DNA of 64,000 nt from Pseudomonas oryzagri (GTDB taxonomy: Bacteria > Pseudomonadota > Gammaproteobacteria > Pseudomonadales > Pseudomonadaceae): positions 1 to 64,000 of the forward strand of contig NZ_JAJHPU010000015.1 of NCBI RefSeq assembly GCF_020831405.1. Direction: 5' to 3'. The position numbers were made by a program, and so were the translations under genes. The notes below the pieces were generated by a model. The model had not been told where the DNA came from, searched no databases, and saw only the letters and a list, made by a program, of their open reading frames with translations. This document shows positions 1-8,920 of the stretch, piece after piece (position 1 is the stretch's first letter; every line of letters begins with the position of its first letter).

Positions 1-35
1 AAGGGCTTTTCAGCTCGTCGCCGGGAGTGGCGCGC

Positions 36-63
36 ATTATAGGGACTTGAATCGGCAGGTCAA
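36..63 (-). promoter_or_regulatory. rRNA-type sigma-70 promoter firing leftward out of the window
   Basis: On the minus strand there is a -35 box TTGACC (58-63), a 16-base spacer and a perfect -10 box TATAAT (36-41), followed by the GC-rich run GCGCGCC. An A-rich stretch (AAAAAAGTG) lies just upstream of the -35. This combination of UP-like element, consensus core and GC discriminator is the known shape of stringently controlled rRNA promoters. The transcript would leave the window to the left. I infer that a ribosomal RNA operon or similar stable RNA lies just outside. Confidence 0.65.
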
Positions 64-79
64 CACTTTTTTGCGAAAT

Positions 80-907
80 CTATTCCACCCGAGCCCGGCG
101 CCGCACCTGCAGCAGCCGCTGTACCGGCCCGGAGGCCGCGTAGGCCAGGAAGATCAACAGCAAGATGCGCGGCGGGTCACTGAAGATAACGGCAAAGACC
201 AGCACCACCACCAGGATCGCCACGAACGGAACCCGCCCCTTGAGATCGAGATCCTTGAAGCTGTGATATTTGATGTTGCTGACCATGAGGGCGCCTGCCG
301 CCGCTACCAGCAGCGCAAACAGCAACACCACCAGCACCGGCATATCCACACCATCAACGCCAAAATCCTTGAGTGCCCATACCGTGCCCGCCACCACACC
401 CGCCGCCGCCGGACTGGCCAGACCAATGAAGTAGCGCTTGTCCACCTTGCCAATCTGGGTATTGAAGCGAGCCAGACGCAATGCCGCGCAGGCCGCATAG
501 ATGAAGGCGACGGTGAGACCGACGTTACCCAACCCGGACAGTGCCCACTTGTAGGCCAACAGCGCCGGCGCCAGACCGAAGGCCACCATATCCGACAGCG
601 AATCGTACTCAGCCCCGAAGGCGCTCTGCGTGTTGGTCAGGCGCGCCACCCGCCCATCCAGGCCATCCAGCAGCATGGCGACAAACACGGTGATGGCCGC
701 CACCTCGAACTTGCCGTTCATGGAGCTGACGATCGAGAAGAAGCCGGCAAACAGATTGGCGGTAGTGAACAGATTGGGCAGCAGATAGACGCCGCGATGC
801 CTGACCCGGCGCCCCTCGGCGTCCTGCCCCTCTTCGACATGCTCGTCGATCGGCAGCAGACTGTCGCCCTCGGGCGTCTTGTTCGGTTCCCCAGGTTGTT
901 CGCTCAT
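80..907 (-). CDS. pssA: CDP-diacylglycerol--serine O-phosphatidyltransferase
   Basis: Makes phosphatidylserine from CDP-diacylglycerol and serine at the inner membrane, the first committed step toward phosphatidylethanolamine. The 275-residue protein carries the CDP-alcohol phosphotransferase signature at residues 81-106 (DG..GR.AR, then D102 and D106), followed by several hydrophobic segments typical of the integral-membrane PssA type. I start at the ATG at 907 (MSEQPGEP); an upstream ATG would add 19 residues with no family support. The gene lies 143 bases downstream of ilvC on the same strand but is separated from it by a good intrinsic terminator, so it probably has its own promoter. The stop codon is only 17 bases from the -35 of the outgoing rRNA-type promoter. 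Confidence 0.95.
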   Translation of the reverse strand: MSEQPGEPNKTPEGDSLLPIDEHVEEGQDAEGRRVRHRGVYLLPNLFTTANLFAGFFSIVSSMNGKFEVAAITVFVAMLLDGLDGRVARLTNTQSAFGAEYDSLSDMVAFGLAPALLAYKWALSGLGNVGLTVAFIYAACAALRLARFNTQIGKVDKRYFIGLASPAAAGVVAGTVWALKDFGVDGVDMPVLVVLLFALLVAAAGALMVSNIKYHSFKDLDLKGRVPFVAILVVVLVFAVIFSDPPRILLLIFLAYAASGPVQRLLQVRRRARVE

Positions 908-1007
908 GGTACGCACCTTGATCGCTATGATATTTCGACTGACCGGAACCCTAACAGTTCGCACCGCAGACCGGCCACCCGCGGCTTTATACCAAAACGA
1001 CGGACAG

Positions 1008-1030
1008 AAAAAACGCGGCCGTAGCCGCGT
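1008..1030 (-). terminator. Intrinsic terminator of the ilvIHC operon
   Basis: Minus strand reads ACGCGGC, loop TACG, GCCGCGT, then a run of T. The perfect 7-base-pair stem with a six-T tail sits about 20 bases after the ilvC stop codon, as expected for a Rho-independent terminator. It separates ilvC from pssA. Confidence 0.85.
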
Positions 1031-1049
1031 CTTTTCCTCATCGCAGACC

Positions 1050-2093
<1,044 letters not shown>

Positions 2094-2110
2094 TCAGGCC
2101 TTGTTCAAAA

Positions 2111-2602
2111 TCAGATGCTCAGCGTCTTGTCGCCGCGGGCGATGCCGGTGACGCCGCTACGGACCACCTCCAGGATCGACGCGGTGCCAATGGCCTGAAT
2201 GAAGCTGTCGAGCTTGTCGCTGGTACCTGCCAGCTGCACGGTGTAGACGCTGCTGGTGACATCCACGATCTGGCCGCGGAAGATGTCGGCGGTGCGCTTG
2301 ATCTCGGCGCGCTGGGCGCCGGTGGCCTTGACCTTGACCAGCATCAGCTCGCGCTCGATGTGCGCGCTTTCCGACAGGTTCACCAGCTTGACCACTTCGA
2401 TCAGCTTGTTCAGGTTCTTGGTGATCTGCTCGATCACCTCGTCCTGACCGATGGTGGTCAGCGTCAGACGCGACAGGGTCGGGTCCTCGGTCGGCGCGAC
2501 GGTCAGGCTCTCGATGTTGTAGTTGCGCTGGGAGAACAGGCCGACCACACGCGACAGCGCGCCAGGCTCGTTCTCCAGGAGCAGGGAAATGATGTGTCGC
2601 AT
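2111..2602 (-). CDS. ilvH: Acetolactate synthase small (regulatory) subunit
   Basis: Regulatory partner of IlvI that confers valine feedback inhibition and stimulates catalysis. The 163-residue protein has an N-terminal ACT domain (MRHIISLLLENEPGALSRVV) and the C-terminal small-subunit domain beginning near residue 80. The start chosen is the ATG at 2602, two bases after the ilvI stop; an upstream codon would add ten residues lying inside ilvI. The tight spacing implies translational coupling and equal dosage of the two subunits. Confidence 0.95.
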   Translation of the reverse strand: MRHIISLLLENEPGALSRVVGLFSQRNYNIESLTVAPTEDPTLSRLTLTTIGQDEVIEQITKNLNKLIEVVKLVNLSESAHIERELMLVKVKATGAQRAEIKRTADIFRGQIVDVTSSVYTVQLAGTSDKLDSFIQAIGTASILEVVRSGVTGIARGDKTLSI

Positions 2603-2604
2603 GA

Positions 2605-4329
2605 TCAGGTGCGCTCCGTCTTGCTCAGCCACATGTCGCGCATGGAGCCGTCACGAATCTGCATCGGGTATACGTGCTCAGCGGCATCCACCTGGATATC
2701 CAGGAACACCAGGCGATCCTTGAGCGCGAAGGCCTCCTCCATCTTCGGCTTGAGATCCTCGAGCCGAGTGATGCGCATGCCTACGTGACCGTAGGCCTCG
2801 ACCAGCTTGACGAAGTCCGGCAGCGACTCCATGTAGGAGTGCGAGTGGCGGCCGCTGTAGACCATGTCCTGCCACTGCTTGACCATGCCCAGGGCCTGGT
2901 TGTTGAGGGTGACGATCTTCACCGGCAAGTCGTACTGCAGGCAGGTCGACAGCTCCTGAATGTTCATCTGGATACTGCCCTCGCCAGTCACGCAGGCGAC
3001 GTCGACGTCCGGGAAGTTCAGCTTGGCGCCCATGGCCGCCGGCAGGCCGAAGCCCATGGTGCCGAGACCGCCGGAGTTGAGCCAGCGATTGGGCTTGTCG
3101 AACTTGTAGTACTGCGCCGCGAACATCTGGTGCTGACCGACGTCGGAGCTGACGAAGGCATCGCCACGCGTCACCTCGTAGAGCGTCTCGATCACGGTCT
3201 GCGGCTTGATGATGCTGCCGTCGCCCTTGTCGTAGGGGAAAAGACCGCGACTGCCACGCCACTCCTCGATCTGCTTCCACCAACTGGCCAGCGCCTCCTG
3301 GTTCGGCTTCTGGCCGATTTCCTTGAGAATCGCCACCATCTCGCTCAGCACGCTCTCCACCGGGCCGACGATCGGCACATCGGCCTTGATGGTCTTGGAG
3401 ATCGAGGCCGGGTCGATGTCGATGTGGATGACCTTGGCATTCGGGCAGAATTTGGCCGGACCGTTGGTCACGCGATCATCGAAGCGCGCGCCCACAGCGA
3501 GAATCACGTCGGCGTGGTGCATGGTCAGGTTGGCGGTGTAGCTGCCGTGCATGCCGAGCATACCGATGAACTGGCGATCGCTACCCGGATAGCCGCCGAG
3601 GCCCATCAGAGTGTTGGTCACCGGCAGATTGAGCATGCGTGCGAGTTCGGTCAGTGGCGCAGCGGCGTCGCCCATGATCACGCCGCCACCGGAGTAGACC
3701 ACCGGACGCTTGGCCGCGAGGAGCATCTCGGCCGCCTTGCGGATCTGCCCGGAATGACCGCGCACGGCCGGGCCGTAGGAGCGCAGCTTGACCTTTTTCG
3801 GGTAGACGTACTCGTACTTCTCGCCCGGATTGGTCATGTCCTTGGGAATATCCACCACGACAGGACCGGGACGCCCGGATTCGGCGATGTAGAAGGCCTT
3901 CTTCAGCACCTCGGGGATCTCCGAGGGATGCTTGATCATGAAGCTGTGCTTCACGATCGGCCGGGAGATACCGACCATGTCGGTTTCCTGGAAGGCATCG
4001 GTGCCGACCATGTTGCTCGGCACCTGGCCGGACAGCACGACCATGGGGATCGAGTCCATGTAGGCGGTGGCGATGCCGGTGATGGCATTGGTCGCGCCCG
4101 GGCCGGAGGTCACCAGGACCACGCCGGCCTTGCCGGTGGCACGGGCATAACCGTCGGCCATGTGCGTCGCCGCCTGCTCATGGCGGACAAGGATGTGCTC
4201 GATGGCCTTTTCCTTGAACAACGCATCGTAGACATGCAGAAGGGCACCACCCGGGTACCCGTAAATGTATTTCACGCCTTCGTCACGCAGGAAGCGGACG
4301 ACCATTTCAGCGCCTGATAAAAGCTCCAC
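2605..4329 (-). CDS. ilvI: Acetolactate synthase catalytic subunit
   Basis: Condenses two pyruvates, or pyruvate plus 2-oxobutyrate, using thiamine diphosphate, FAD and Mg2+; the committed step of branched-chain amino acid synthesis. The 574-residue protein has the three-domain TPP enzyme layout: the N-terminal part with YGYPGGALL and the catalytic Glu in [15 protein letters not shown], a central FAD domain, and the C-terminal ThDP motif, which reads TGEGSIQMN, with Glu where many family members have Asp. The start codon is GTG (4327-4329), preceded by AGAGGTG; protein [13 protein letters not shown] is typical of the genus. First gene of the ilvIHC operon. Confidence 0.96.
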   Translation of the reverse strand: MELLSGAEMVVRFLRDEGVKYIYGYPGGALLHVYDALFKEKAIEHILVRHEQAATHMADGYARATGKAGVVLVTSGPGATNAITGIATAYMDSIPMVVLSGQVPSNMVGTDAFQETDMVGISRPIVKHSFMIKHPSEIPEVLKKAFYIAESGRPGPVVVDIPKDMTNPGEKYEYVYPKKVKLRSYGPAVRGHSGQIRKAAEMLLAAKRPVVYSGGGVIMGDAAAPLTELARMLNLPVTNTLMGLGGYPGSDRQFIGMLGMHGSYTANLTMHHADVILAVGARFDDRVTNGPAKFCPNAKVIHIDIDPASISKTIKADVPIVGPVESVLSEMVAILKEIGQKPNQEALASWWKQIEEWRGSRGLFPYDKGDGSIIKPQTVIETLYEVTRGDAFVSSDVGQHQMFAAQYYKFDKPNRWLNSGGLGTMGFGLPAAMGAKLNFPDVDVACVTGEGSIQMNIQELSTCLQYDLPVKIVTLNNQALGMVKQWQDMVYSGRHSHSYMESLPDFVKLVEAYGHVGMRITRLEDLKPKMEEAFALKDRLVFLDIQVDAAEHVYPMQIRDGSMRDMWLSKTERT

Positions 4330-4722
4330 GTTTCACCTCTAGAACGCCTGAGATACACCCTTGCAAGGGCGACCGAAATTCGGTTGTCTGCCAGGCAGAG
4401 CATGGGCGACGGTAGTCGCCGGCGACGTCAGCTGCTGACTTAGCAAGTATCGGGAGCTTCCCTGGTGTTACGGAAAACTCCCACCCCGGCGCGAGGTAAC
4501 GCGTGACAGGGCCTGGCTTGGGCGGCGCGGGTGTGCACCTCATGGTCTGCCGAGCGGACCGCAGATGGGCGGACTCGCTACAGCGAATCGCAGATTGTTC
4601 GGGTAAGGCGCAGGCAAGTCAAGCCGAAGTTCACGGCCTCGCCTGTGACCCAGCGCAGACTGCCGGGGCCGTCCTTTTCGGTATAGTTGCCCGAGCCTTT
4701 CCTCTCACGACAAGGATCTCGC
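4330..4722. other. Intergenic region between divergent ilvI and DUF4124 gene
   Basis: This 393-base gap carries the promoters of two divergent genes. Several short GC-rich inverted repeats occur on the ilvI side (for example GTCGCCGGCGAC near 4415), but none is followed by a T run. I found no convincing leader peptide rich in Ile, Leu or Val codons. On the DUF4124 side a TATAGT box lies near 4682, 41 bases upstream of its ATG. Nothing else can be supported. Confidence 0.4.
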
Positions 4723-5163
4723 ATGCGTCGCACACTTCTTCTTGCCAGTCTGCTGTTCGGCTGCGCGGGCGCAGCCTGCGCCGGCCAGATCTACAAGTGG
4801 GTCGATGCCCAAGGGATCACCCACTTCACCGCCCAGCCACCGCAGGCCACCACGGCCAGCGTCGTTCCACCGGCCAAGCAGCCGCCGGCAAGCAAGCCCG
4901 CGGAAACGCCGCCGAGTGTCGGCAGCACCGTCGACGACCCCAAACAGCAGGAAATCGACGCGCGCGTGCGCCAGGAAGTGGCAGAAAAGGAAAAGGAACT
5001 CGAAACCTACTGCACCACCCTGCGCACCAACCTGGCCCAGTTGCGCAACAACCGTCGCGTCCAGGTGAAGGAAGGTGACGGGGAAGCGCGCCGGCTGACT
5101 CAGGATGAACGCCAGGCCAAGATTGCCGAGACGGAAAAGGCTATCACCGAGAACTGCAAATAA
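4723..5163 (+). CDS. DUF4124 domain-containing periplasmic protein
   Basis: Secreted protein of unknown role. The 146-residue product has a cleavable signal peptide (MRRTLLLASLLFGCAGAACAG) followed directly by the DUF4124 motif QIYKWVDAQGITHF, a small domain found at the N-terminus of many pseudomonad periplasmic proteins. The rest is a Pro/Ala linker (about residues 40-75) and a charged helical region with likely coiled coil (about 80-145). Start chosen at the ATG at 4723 because it opens the signal peptide; an upstream ATG would add twelve non-secretory residues. Monocistronic by position. Confidence 0.8.
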   Translation: MRRTLLLASLLFGCAGAACAGQIYKWVDAQGITHFTAQPPQATTASVVPPAKQPPASKPAETPPSVGSTVDDPKQQEIDARVRQEVAEKEKELETYCTTLRTNLAQLRNNRRVQVKEGDGEARRLTQDERQAKIAETEKAITENCK

Positions 5164-5184
5164 CCCGCAGGCTCTGCAGCCGCC

Positions 5185-5511
5185 TCAGGCGGCTGCGGTC
5201 AGCAGACGATCAACCTCGCCCAACAAGCCCAGCAGTCCATTTACGCGGGTATCACCTCCCCACGACATCTCGCCCATCGGTCGCAAGGCGCAGGCCGTAG
5301 GCAACGGCCCCGCCTGCTCGATGAGCACCTTCATGCGCGGCAACAGGATCCACTGCAACCATTCCTCGAACGCCAGGGTATCGACGCAGAAGGGTTCACG
5401 ACTGGTCAGGCGCTCCGGTGCGGGCGCGCCGCTTGCCCACCAGCCGAGCAGACGCAGCTCGCGCTCGATCAGCAGCAGTTGCTCGGCCAGCTGCGGCAGG
5501 CGACCGTCCAT
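5185..5511 (-). CDS. YqcC family protein (DUF446)
   Basis: Small cytosolic helical protein of unknown biochemical function. The 108 residues fit the YqcC family in length and pattern: MDGRLPQLAEQLLLIERELRLLGWW at the start and FVxTLxFEEWLQWILLPRMKVLIE-like core (here FCVDTLAFEEWLQW). The start at 5511 is set by a four-base ATGA overlap with the stop of the upstream lipoprotein gene, so the two are translationally coupled. Longer versions starting near 5598 would read through the lipoprotein gene in another frame and are not credible. Confidence 0.8.
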   Translation of the reverse strand: MDGRLPQLAEQLLLIERELRLLGWWASGAPAPERLTSREPFCVDTLAFEEWLQWILLPRMKVLIEQAGPLPTACALRPMGEMSWGGDTRVNGLLGLLGEVDRLLTAAA

Positions 5512-6206
5512 CAGAGCGGCACCTTGGCGCGCTGGCGTGCCTGGGCGGCACCTGCCGCGTCGCCCTGGCGCTCGCGTGCCTGCGCGATCAGCTCCCACAG
5601 GCTGGCCTGCAGCGCCGGCCGGCCGCCGGCATAGGAAAGTCCGCGACGCGCCAACTGTTCGGCCTGCGCCGGATCACCCTGCGCCAGGCGTACCTCGGCC
5701 AGACGGTAAAGTACTTGCGGTTCGCGCGGAGCGATGCGTTGGGCGCGCTCGAGACTCGCCGAGGCGCCGGAGAGGTTGCCGCTGCGCTCCATCTGCTGCG
5801 CCGAGGTCAGCAGCGCCAGAACAGGCCCCTCAAGACGCTCGTCCGCTGCAAGGGTCACCGCGCCGGAGCCTGCCGGCGGTGCGCTGATCGTCGGGGCAAC
5901 TGTGGACGAACCGCCAAGGCCGCCGCCCGTAGTCAGCGGCGCACTGGACGAAGCCCCCGGGAAGGTCTGGATCGGCGCATCCGCCACACCTTCCGGCACC
6001 ATCACCACCACGCCCGAATCCTGCGCCTGCGGCTGCGCACGCGGCGCCGCTTGCGGAGCGGCCACCGCCGGGGCGCGCGCCTGAGAACCACCGGCGCTCA
6101 CCGGCCGGCCAGCTTCCACCACCGGAACAGATCCGCGCTGCACGGGCGTCGCACACCCCGCCAGCAGCGACAACAATGCCAACGGCACCAACCACCCTTT
6201 GTTCAC
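5511..6206 (-). CDS. Tetratricopeptide-repeat lipoprotein
   Basis: Predicted outer- or inner-membrane lipoprotein. The 231-residue product opens with a lipoprotein signal (MNKGWLVPLALLSLLAGC, lipobox LLAGC), then a long Pro/Ala/Gly-rich low-complexity stretch (about 25-130) and a C-terminal TPR-like helical region (about 135-225: ERAQRIAPREPQVLYRLAEVRLAQGD...AEQLARRGLSY). Start codon is GTG at 6204-6206 with an AAGGAG ribosome site seven bases upstream. It overlaps the YqcC gene by ATGA. The TPRs suggest a scaffolding role near the divisome or peptidoglycan enzymes; the neighbouring mrcB is suggestive but the link is inference. Confidence 0.8.
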   Translation of the reverse strand: MNKGWLVPLALLSLLAGCATPVQRGSVPVVEAGRPVSAGGSQARAPAVAAPQAAPRAQPQAQDSGVVVMVPEGVADAPIQTFPGASSSAPLTTGGGLGGSSTVAPTISAPPAGSGAVTLAADERLEGPVLALLTSAQQMERSGNLSGASASLERAQRIAPREPQVLYRLAEVRLAQGDPAQAEQLARRGLSYAGGRPALQASLWELIAQARERQGDAAGAAQARQRAKVPL

Positions 6207-6458
6207 ATCCAGTCTCCTTGCCGTGAGTGATGCATGACGAGCCGACCCGCAGTCGTCATCCAGTCGTTGGACAAGCCATCTGCCGGCAAAGTGCCGCCGG
6301 ATGGCCTGCGTGGTTGTTTGATCAAGCCAGGTCGGACGCCCAAGGCCCAGACAAGGCCTCGCACCGAGTCATAGCGGCCATGGCGAAGACGGGCAACGCA
6401 CTCTCCGAACCCGCTCGGCGAACGTTGACGACGCGAACCTACCGGACAAGGTCACCCG
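6207..6458. other. Intergenic region between mrcB and the TPR lipoprotein gene
   Basis: A 252-base gap downstream of mrcB and upstream of the lipoprotein gene, both minus strand. I see the AAGGAG ribosome site of the lipoprotein near its start and weak GC-rich hairpins, but no clear intrinsic terminator and no credible reading frame. It presumably holds the promoter of the lipoprotein-yqcC pair. Confidence 0.35.
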
Positions 6459-8804
6459 CTACTGATCCAGCCACCCGCGCACCCAGTCCATGACCTGCTG
6501 CGCCGGCTCCTGCAGTTGTTGCGACATGCCGCAGGGCACTCCGGCCACCGGTTCGCTGCCGCGAATATACGGCATCTGTACCGCCCCCGGGCAGCTCTGG
6601 TCGGAACCCTGGCCACTGTAGGGGTCGACCCAGGCGAGGGTAACGTTGTTGGGTGGCGTGGTATCCAGCGGCGCCGGCATGGCGCTGCGCATGAAGCTGG
6701 TCCACACCTGCAGCGCTCCGGTGGCACCGGTCAGCGGAGTCTTGCCATTGTCGTCGCGCCCCATCCACACGACCGCGAGCAGATCCTGACCGAAGCCGGC
6801 GAACCAGCTGTCGCGCGAGTCGTTGCTGGTGCCGGTCTTGCCGGCCACGGTCAGCGAGGCGGGCAGCTGGCTGTAGACCGAACGCGCAGTGCCCTCGCGC
6901 ATCACCCGGCGCATGGCCTCCTGGACCAGATGGATGGCGCCCGGATCGAAGCGCTGCTGCACCTCGTAGGGGTAGCCCTTGAGCGGCTCGCCCGTGGCGG
7001 TCAGCACGCTGCGGATCCCGCGCAACGGCGTGTTGAAGCCGCCATTGGCGAGCGTCTGGTACATGGTCGCCACCTGCATCGGGCTCAGCGCACCGGCGCC
7101 CAGCAGCATCGACGGATAGGCCGGCCAGTCCTGCTCGACGCCCAGCCGCGCGACCGTCTTCAGCACATTGGGCACGCCCAGCTCCAACCCCAGCTTGGCG
7201 GTCGACAGGTTGTAGGAGTGCGCCAGCCCCTGGTAGAGGAAGATGGTGCCGTGCGCCTGGCGATCGTAGTTCTTCGGCTGCCAGACCTGGCCATCGGCGC
7301 CCTTGATCGAGAACGGCTCGTCGACCACCAGGCTGGTCAGGGTGTACTGGCTGGGCTTTTCCAGCGCGGTGAGATAGACCGCCGGCTTGACCAGCGAGCC
7401 GATCGGCCGCTGCGCATCGAGCGCGCGATTGAAACCGGCGAAGCGCGGCTGACGGCTGCCGAGCAGCGCCTGCACCTCGCCGGTCTGCGGGTTGGTCACC
7501 ACCATCGCCGACTCGACCTCGTCGATGCCCTTGCGTCCGCCCAAGCGCTTGAGCGTCTCGGCCATGGCCTTCTCGGCCTTGGACTGGATGATGGGATCGA
7601 GACTGGTGAAGATGCGCAGCCCTTCCTCGGTCAGGTCCTCGTCGCGATAGTCCTGGCGCAGTTGGCGCTTGACCATGTCGAGGAACGCCGGATAGGTGGT
7701 ATTGGCCAGGCTGCCGCGACTGCTGACTTCCAGCGGCGCCTTCTTGGCCTGCGCTACTTCCTCGGCACTGGCCACGCCCTGCTCGCCGAGCAGATCCAGC
7801 ACCAGGTTGCGCCGTTCCAGCGCGCGCTCCGGATAACGCCGGGGATTGTAGTAGGACGGTCCCTTGACCATGCCCACCAGCAGGGCGACCTGATGCAGGC
7901 GCAACTCGGCCAGCGGTTGACCGAAGAAATACTGACTGGCCAGACCGAAACCATGGATCGCCCGCTGGCCGTCCTGGCCGAGGAACACCTCGTTGAGGTA
8001 GGCCTCGAGGATCTGTCGCTTGTCGTAATGCAGCTCCAGCAGCAGCGCCATCAGCGCCTCGTTGCCCTTGCGGGTCAGGCTGCGTTCGTTGCTGAGAAAG
8101 AAGTTCTTCACCAGCTGCTGGGTCAGGGTGCTGCCGCCCTGCACCAGGGCGCCGGAGGTGGTGTTGACCCACATGGCCCGGGCGATCGACTTGGGCGACA
8201 CGCCGAAATGGCTATAGAAATCCCGATCCTCGACCGCGATCAGGGTGTCCAGCAGGAACGGCGGCACTTCGTCCAGCTGGATCAGGATGCGATCCTCGTT
8301 GTGCGCCGGATACAACCCACCGATCATCAGCGGCTCCAGGCGCGCCACGGCCAGCTCGCCGCCACCGGCCTGACTGAGGCCGGCCACCTGGTTGCCGGAG
8401 AAGCGCACCCGCAGCGTCTGGGCCGGCTCGGCACCTTCATAAAACTGGAACCCGCGGGTATGCAGCTCGACCTGACCGGCGCTCACCGCCAGCTCGCCGG
8501 GACGCTGGACCCGGTTGACCCGCCGGTAGCCGAGCGCCTGCAGCTCGGTGACGAAATCCTCGCGACTCAGCTTGAGGCCGGCGAACAACTCCAGCGGCCG
8601 CGCGTAGACCTTGGCCGGTACGGTCCAGCGCTGCCCGGAGAATTTCTCCTGGACCACGGCATCGAGATAGATCATCAGCGCAGCGAGCAGCACCAGGCCG
8701 GCCAGGCCGAGCTTGACCAGCCAGCCCAGCCAGGGACGGGGGGCTCGCGGAGGCTGACGACGGGACGAGGATGTACGACGGGAGGGGGTGCGGGATCGAG
8801 TCAT
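6459..8804 (-). CDS. mrcB: Penicillin-binding protein 1b (bifunctional transglycosylase/transpeptidase)
   Basis: Class A PBP that polymerises lipid II into glycan strands and cross-links them. The 781-residue protein has a basic cytoplasmic tail, one membrane anchor (about 24-46, LVKLGLAGLVLLAALMIYLDAVV), a UB2H regulatory domain, a GT51 domain with the catalytic Glu in AVEDRDFYSHFG and QDGQRAIHGFG, and a transpeptidase domain with the three penicillin-binding motifs: SLVK (active Ser), SYN and KTGT. An LpoP/LpoB-type lipoprotein activator is known for the family; the neighbouring TPR lipoprotein is a candidate only by position. ATG start; a TATAAT box lies only eight bases upstream (see findings). 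Confidence 0.96.
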   Translation of the reverse strand: MTRSRTPSRRTSSSRRQPPRAPRPWLGWLVKLGLAGLVLLAALMIYLDAVVQEKFSGQRWTVPAKVYARPLELFAGLKLSREDFVTELQALGYRRVNRVQRPGELAVSAGQVELHTRGFQFYEGAEPAQTLRVRFSGNQVAGLSQAGGGELAVARLEPLMIGGLYPAHNEDRILIQLDEVPPFLLDTLIAVEDRDFYSHFGVSPKSIARAMWVNTTSGALVQGGSTLTQQLVKNFFLSNERSLTRKGNEALMALLLELHYDKRQILEAYLNEVFLGQDGQRAIHGFGLASQYFFGQPLAELRLHQVALLVGMVKGPSYYNPRRYPERALERRNLVLDLLGEQGVASAEEVAQAKKAPLEVSSRGSLANTTYPAFLDMVKRQLRQDYRDEDLTEEGLRIFTSLDPIIQSKAEKAMAETLKRLGGRKGIDEVESAMVVTNPQTGEVQALLGSRQPRFAGFNRALDAQRPIGSLVKPAVYLTALEKPSQYTLTSLVVDEPFSIKGADGQVWQPKNYDRQAHGTIFLYQGLAHSYNLSTAKLGLELGVPNVLKTVARLGVEQDWPAYPSMLLGAGALSPMQVATMYQTLANGGFNTPLRGIRSVLTATGEPLKGYPYEVQQRFDPGAIHLVQEAMRRVMREGTARSVYSQLPASLTVAGKTGTSNDSRDSWFAGFGQDLLAVVWMGRDDNGKTPLTGATGALQVWTSFMRSAMPAPLDTTPPNNVTLAWVDPYSGQGSDQSCPGAVQMPYIRGSEPVAGVPCGMSQQLQEPAQQVMDWVRGWLDQ

Positions 8805-8855
8805 GGGTCGGCATTATACGCATTTCGCGGGCGGCCGAATGAGGCTCCCGGCGGT

Positions 8856-8883
8856 TTGCACGACCGAACGCAGCCGCCATAAT
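8856..8883 (+). promoter_or_regulatory. Sigma-70-like promoter of the kinase/ATPase gene
   Basis: TTGCAC (8856-8861), 16-base spacer, CATAAT (8878-8883), then the GTG start of the downstream gene 38 bases further, with AAGGA as ribosome site near 8910. Good match to a housekeeping promoter. Confidence 0.5.
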
Positions 8884-8920
8884 GGGCCTTTAGCCACATT
8901 TCCGACGAAAAGGACCGCCC

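Noticed and set aside
4330-4500. A leader peptide or attenuator for ilvIH
   Set aside because: Short frames exist, but none is rich in Ile, Leu or Val codons and none is followed by a hairpin with a T run.
5105-6230. Plus-strand frames overlapping the yqcC and TPR lipoprotein genes
   Set aside because: Arg/Ala/Pro-rich shadows without initiation signals; the minus-strand genes have domains, a lipobox and coupled starts.
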